Source: Prunus persica | Taxonomy: Eukaryota; Streptophyta; Magnoliopsida; Rosales; Rosaceae | Reading direction: 5' to 3' | Length of the DNA: 64,000 bases | Assembly: GCF_000346465.2 (NCBI RefSeq) | Contig: NC_034009.1 | Coordinates: forward strand, 38,494,844-38,558,843 | Shown: one piece after another, positions 58,753-64,000 of the stretch | Layout: each line of letters opens with the position of its first letter | How positions within the stretch are numbered: position 1 is the stretch's first letter | Position numbers and translations under genes: made by a program | The notes under the pieces: generated by a model | What the model saw: only the letters and a program-made list of their open reading frames with translations | The model's database searches: none | What the model was told of the DNA's origin: nothing

Positions 58753-61700
58753 GAAGGGGGCTATTATTTAGAATTAGCACAAGCACATGACAATGCACCC
58801 CACACTTGGATCAGACACACCACTTAACCAATGGGAATTCTGAGAATAAACTACACAATCTTCCAGGTCAACAGTCACTTATCCCATACGATAGTATCCT
58901 ACACAAGGCTGTAAATGATCACAATAAGTATGGGTGGATGGTGAAACGCAAGCTATATGAAGAACTGCAAAATTGTTCCCCACATTCTATACTCTGCAAG
59001 AAAATTTCAGTAACCTATAATTAAAAACAAAATTTCCACTGACTGGAATTATTACAGCACATTAGTGAACCTTATAAAGGACATAAACCAACGGGATATT
59101 AGATTGTAGAGAGCCAAGAAACACCAGTTTTGAACAACATAAAACTCAAACCAGTAAAAAAAAACCTCACAAAACTGCTCTTAGATTAGCATATTACCTT
59201 TATCTATGACCTAAATGTTCAGCATGATAGCAAGAAAAGTAGGTTTTGCAGAGAATCCGGACTAAAAAGTTTTGAACAGAGGCTGGTAAAACATGTTCAG
59301 TAAGACATTTCTTTTTTTCTTTGAAAGCAGCCATGACCTACTATATGGATTTAGCTAAGCTGAGTAACCAAACAATATAGAACACAATAATATCTATATA
59401 TATATATATATATATATAAGATCAATCTATTTAATTCTTCTGAGTTGGTTTCAGTAGCCAAGATGTTACGCGGTATGTTTATCTCCAATTCTTCAGGTTT
59501 AGAGTTGAATAGAACACCCAAAAGAAAAGTCAACAGGCGCAAACAGCCACCACAGGAAAATCAATTTCAATAAGCAATTTCTTCAGCATATTTTAAGACT
59601 AGTATTTGACTTTAATCAAATTCAATAACCCATTACCCATACGCTTCATACATACTAGCAAACCCGGCAACAACTCTTAACGATTCGAAACTATCCATGA
59701 AGCTGAAATGGGGTCAATAACAAACTAATCAATCCAAAATTATTAACATTAAATAAATTGATTAAACCTGCATAAACACCAAAGATTCATAGTTATTCTG
59801 AGCAAATATGAATCAGAATCAATAAGCAATCACACAACACACACAACTGATCAAACCAGGACTTGGGTATTCAGTCAACTGGCAAATGATCCAACAAAAC
59901 GACCAAGGCAGCAAAATCATTGAAGAAATGTTAAAAGATGAAACATTTACGCTAATGGGTATTCACTTAAATTAAAAAAGGCCCAGGCCAAAAATTGAGG
60001 CACAACAATAAAAATTGGAAGAGAAAAACGAAACCCAGAAACTGAGACACAAAATTTGAAACCTGGCTCACCTAATATGTGAGAATCTTCGATTGAAAAA
60101 TGCAAAACCCCTCTGGGTAGAGACAGAGAGAGGCAGGAAATGAGAGAATTTTAATTTCCTTTTCTTTTTGTTTTGTTTAATTTATGAGAGTAAAAGAGAG
60201 CATTCTTGGTCTCTCTTCCTTTATGCGTGTGTGTGATTGGGGAGAGAGGTCAGTTTTCTGAGGAGTAGGTAGGGTCTCTTTCTCTTTCTTCCTTTTTTTT
60301 TCCTTTCCCGAAAGGATGATATATAAAAGGCAAATTATACATCCAAATTTGTTGGTAAAATGACTAATATACCCTTATGCTTCTTTGACCAAACTCATGT
60401 GACAGTGACAGAATCCATTAGGCTAGCAAGCCATTCACACTGAACTTCTATTTTTCATATGTGGGGAGTGGATTATGGATTGTCTGCTGCTTAAACCATA
60501 AAATTTGTTTTTCTTTTTGGGTATATTCTATAGGCATGTAATTTTGTTTTTCCTTCAATTAGTTACTATATTTGATAATGAATGTATTTACATACATGTG
60601 TATATTCCACATACATTAGAAAAGTATTTTTTTCTTGTTTAATATGTTGTGCTTTTAAATTGATAATAGGAATCACTGATTAGGGAACTACTTTCTTATT
60701 TATTATTTGCACTCTTCGTATTAGAGAGATAATCAGTAATGTGGTCAATATAGTAAATATGATATTCTGCTTAAGAAATTTTTCAGATATTACTAAGCGT
60801 TACTGAATTATAATAATATCTAAATGATTGATCAATATAAATCAATAAGCAACATAAAAGTAAATCGTAGTAATAATTTCGTTTTCTATCATTTTGTTGG
60901 GGATTAAGAGCTTCATTTTGTCATTATTAGTAAAAGTTGCTTTTTATTATGTCATGGTTCATCAAACATCAACCAAAGTTGACCCAAAAAAAACATCGAT
61001 CAAATTGACTTGCATGTGAGGTGTGGAGTTGTACCCACTTTGGTGGGCGGTAACCCGGTTAAGTACTTGCATGTTCCAAAAAGTCAAGCTCCTTGCAATT
61101 CATCATTCTCCAAACTCCAAAGTCAAATACCACTGTTTTTTTATTTATAATTAATTTTTTTATTTATCATTTTCTTGTGTAATAAAACGTCATTTTCGCA
61201 GTAAACAACAAAATATTAAAACACCAAAAAAGAAAAAATATAATATTGAACCTTTCAATAATATTTATTAGACGTGCAAGTGTTAATTGATTTTCATGAT
61301 CTCTTTCTTGTGACATTGTTTATTGAAAGATTATGTATTAAAAATGACAAGTGGCTGATTTTAATACCTAACTATTTTAATTAGAATGAGAACCGAATAA
61401 AGGACCAAATCTTTTTTTTTTTCCCCCTCTCAATTCTCTCACATCAATCGAATTTCATATAGATCTTATGGTATCATGGATTTCATCTCGTGCTAGAGAG
61501 TTGAGAAATTTTAAAAAATATTGAATTACACAACATTTGTTTAAGGAAGAATAAAAGATAGTCAACCTTTAAATGTGAATATTAATTCTAGAATGATATT
61601 TCTCTGTAGTTTGCATGCGATTTGGATTCGCTCAAACGTAAATAGTTCATAAAAAATTGCGTGCTTGGAATTTTCTAGTTTAAAAATAACATAAAAAGTT

Positions 61701-62287
61701 TTTTTAATCAATAAGAACATAAAAAAGATGAGAAAATTACACACCAATGAGCAATGACTTTCACAAATTGGTTGTATTTATATTTTTAACAAGTTGGGTT
61801 TCTTTTTCTTTATGTATTTTTGTATTTTATTTTTTAAGAACAAGTCGGGGTTTAGAAATAACTTAAAATGAAAGGGAGAAGAAACCATTTTATAAAGTGT
61901 AATACACTTAATTTATTCTTCTCTCTTGCCAAAGGAAAATGAAATGGAGAAGAAAAATTGACAAATACGAATTTTGATTTTACATAATTAATATTGTAGA
62001 CCTTATATTAACCACTATGCATGAAAGAACCAATAAATTTTACAAATGAGTCCTCTACAAAGTACAAACCACTTGGTGTGGTGTACATGTGTATATGAAG
62101 TTATGAGCCGAGACTGCTTAATGCACATACAACAACCAAACCCCAAAATTGTTATAAGGAAAACAATTCAACCCCAAAATAAAACCACATCTAAAACTGA
62201 CCTAAACCCTGAAACGCCATTGCGGGTTGGTATGAATGTATGACCAATTGATCATATTCTCCCCGCACAACCGGAACGGTGAATGAA
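58753..62287. other. 5' leader/intron of the DUF1644 gene and intergenic DNA
   Basis: 58753 to about 60070 is probably the leader intron of the DUF1644 gene, with a (TA)n tract at about 59394-59418. The first, non-coding exon should lie at about 60075-60200. From there to 62287 is AT-rich DNA with no recognisable gene; the 3'UTR of the HBS1-like gene should lie just below 62288. Confidence 0.5.
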
Positions 62288-63841
62288 CTATTTCTGCTCC
62301 TCTATAATCCGGGTTACAATGCCAACGGCAATAGTGCTTCCTAATGCCCTTAAAAATGCCCTCCCAAGGGCTCTGGAATTAGAGAACTCTTCCACACAAA
62401 CTGGCTGGTGCAAAACAACCTGAAATATGAGCAGGAAAGGATTGGTTACTATTGATACCAAAAGTACAGTACAATTAACCTGCAGAACAGCAAGCAATGG
62501 TTTTTATCTTATTCACCTCTACAATGGCGTTCTGCTTTGCAGTAAGACAGCGAGGAGCCTTTCTTGCCACTTTGCCAGTCTTGGGATCAAGTAATGACGA
62601 TATTTTTACAACTCTGGCAGCCTCCTTTGCATGGTGTATGTGAAATTCCAACTGCTCATTGCAGTCATATTAGATCGCTTTCCATAAAACAACAGTGACG
62701 CAAACAGCAAAAGTAATTTGTCATGCAAATAAAATACAGACCTGAGAGCCAATTAAAATTGGGGTTGTAACATCCAAAACCAGCACCTTCATTTCCAAAT
62801 GTTTTGCAACTGCAACTGGGAAACCAGGGTGACAGAGCACACCTCCTGCCATCACATGACCTCCATCTATGCCTTGCAGAGTAACAGCCACATTGTCTCC
62901 AGCTCTCGCAATTACACAAGCCTGAGAGTCACGTTCTAAAGAGCGTACGGTCCCTAATTCTCCCGAAGGCATAACCAGAACCTACACAATTAACTCATTA
63001 TGGCTACAGTACAAGGAAAATACAAGGGTGGTGGAGCAAAGGAACTGTTCACTCATATATAATTGATTTGGTTAGACCAGAAATCTGATTATAAAATGGA
63101 TTACCTGCGTTAGAACATGCATGAGCCTGTCATCATATCGTATGGATCAACTTTATCCAAGAAATAACAAAAGAGACACAGACAGCCAATTCAATAGCTC
63201 ATGTCAATAAAAACCACAGAGCAATAAACTGTTGCTATACAAGTAAGCAATTCCCATTGAACCCAATTGCTTGAACATACAATTCGGTTTTATTGGAATT
63301 GTTTATACACAGGACAATGTTCTCTTGTCTGACTGTTAATTTAGACCACACCAACGAAATCCAATTGTGTGAATGTACTGTTCCATTTCATTGGAATTGG
63401 TTCTCTTGTCAGACTGTTAATTCAGACTACACATTTAAAGTTTCAAACACGATCCACCTGATCAATAGCATAGAATGCAGATCATCAACCAGTCTGATAA
63501 AAGAATATTTTCCCATATGCATACTTACATGTAAGTATGTACATGTGCGTGGATATTCTTGAATATATGAAATCTATGGTTTTAACTGATTCACTGAACT
63601 ATCCATTTGGGAAGGGACCAAATTTTTAGTTAGATTACTCACAACGACATCTAGTACTACCCACCAACATACCTTGAATCCACTTCGGAGAGCTCCCGCT
63701 TCCAATTTACCACAAGCAGATACCTGTCCTTGTGAAGAAGATTTAATGACATCACATATAGGCATGAGCAGTGGCTTTGAAAACTCTCTTGTGGGAGGTT
63801 GGAGGGAATCAATTGCATCCAACAGGTAAGGTCCATGGTAC
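62288..63841 (-). CDS. HBS1-like translational GTPase (C-terminal part; gene runs off the window)
   Basis: The last four coding exons (minus strand: 63841-63673, 62981-62742, 62651-62517 and 62419-62288) encode 224 residues and join in frame. They correspond to domains II and III of an eEF1A-type GTPase. Domain II has YHGPYLLDAIDSLQPPTREF, LLMPICDVIKSSSQGQVSAC, SGELGTVRSLE and GDNVAVTLQGIDGGHVMAGG. Domain III has LEFHIHHAKEAARVVKISSL, KQNAIVE, and the end GSTIAVGIVTRIIEEQK. The divergence from eEF1A and the HIHHAKEAARV and DPKTGKVARKAPRCLTAKQN features fit HBS1, the partner of Pelota/Dom34 that rescues stalled ribosomes in no-go and non-stop decay. The GTPase domain and start are beyond the right edge. 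eRF3 is a less likely alternative. Confidence 0.87.
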
Positions 63842-64000
63842 CTGCATTTCAGTTACCTCAGACTATTTTTCATTTAAAAGAACAGCTGCACAAAAGGAAA
63901 AGTTCTCCAACAAATTTCATTAAGATGCTACATTATCTACTTCTTAAGGTGAGCTACTATCAGAACATGAACATAGGATTGCATTATATGGGCCCTAAAG
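63842..64000 (-). other. Intron of the HBS1-like gene
   Basis: Sequence upstream (on the minus strand) of the acceptor gaaatgcag at 63842-63850. No further exon can be read before the window ends. Confidence 0.55.

Noticed and set aside
999..63841. Functional gene cluster (for example a biosynthetic or ubiquitin/signalosome cluster)
   Set aside because: RING ligase and CSN5 both touch ubiquitin biology but are 38 kb apart among unrelated housekeeping genes; no shared pathway, duplicated family or co-oriented arrangement is visible.

Overview
This is nuclear DNA from a eudicot plant. Genes have GT-AG introns, intergenic DNA is AT-rich, (GA/CT)n and (TA)n microsatellites are common, and small MITE, SINE and hAT-type remnants are scattered through it. 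The products are plant-typical (class III peroxidase, AHA-type proton pump, KAKU4-like nuclear-envelope protein, DUF1644 protein). The compact layout (11 genes in 64 kb) and general character fit a small-genome rosid, plausibly Rosaceae; that is inference.

Layout, left to right: (1) an MBR2/RHG1A-like RING-H2 E3 ligase, + strand, 999-3599; (2) a SAGA ADA1/HFI1-like subunit, - strand, 6962-8215; (3) a CENP-O-like kinetochore gene, + strand, 11290-17516, whose introns hold two separate duplications and a MITE; (4) a small glyoxalase/VOC protein, - strand, 18162-18947; (5) a secreted class III peroxidase, + strand, 20640-22178; (6) a plasma-membrane H+-ATPase, - strand, 23266-29911. Next comes an 11-kb gene-poor, repeat-rich stretch (about 30.0-40.9 kb) with MITEs, a TTA-flanked inverted-repeat element holding a hAT transposase fragment, SINE-like copies and microsatellites. 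Then follow (7) COP9 signalosome subunit 5, - strand, 40965-43561; (8) a KAKU4-like gene, - strand, 44301-50498; (9) a REI1/ZNF622-like 60S biogenesis factor, + strand, 53334-55551; (10) a DUF1644 zinc-finger protein, - strand, 57375-58752; (11) the 3' part of an HBS1-like translational GTPase, - strand, 62288 to beyond the window.

All eleven genes could be read exon by exon with consistent splice phases, and none shows an inactivating lesion. They do not form one pathway. Themes recur (protein degradation: RING ligase and CSN5; transcription and chromatin: ADA1, CENP-O, KAKU4; ribosome biogenesis and rescue: REI1-like, HBS1-like), but this is ordinary plant gene order. From memory, the RING / ADA1 / KAKU4 / REIL / DUF1644 set matches a run of neighbouring Arabidopsis loci, so the window looks like a conserved ancestral block interrupted by other genes and repeats. 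I found no convincing undescribed system. The more interesting details are an exact 93-bp tandem duplication that doubles a splice donor in the CENP-O gene, a 99-nt stop-free in-frame intron in the REIL gene, a SINE just upstream of CSN5, and a dispersed SINE-like family.
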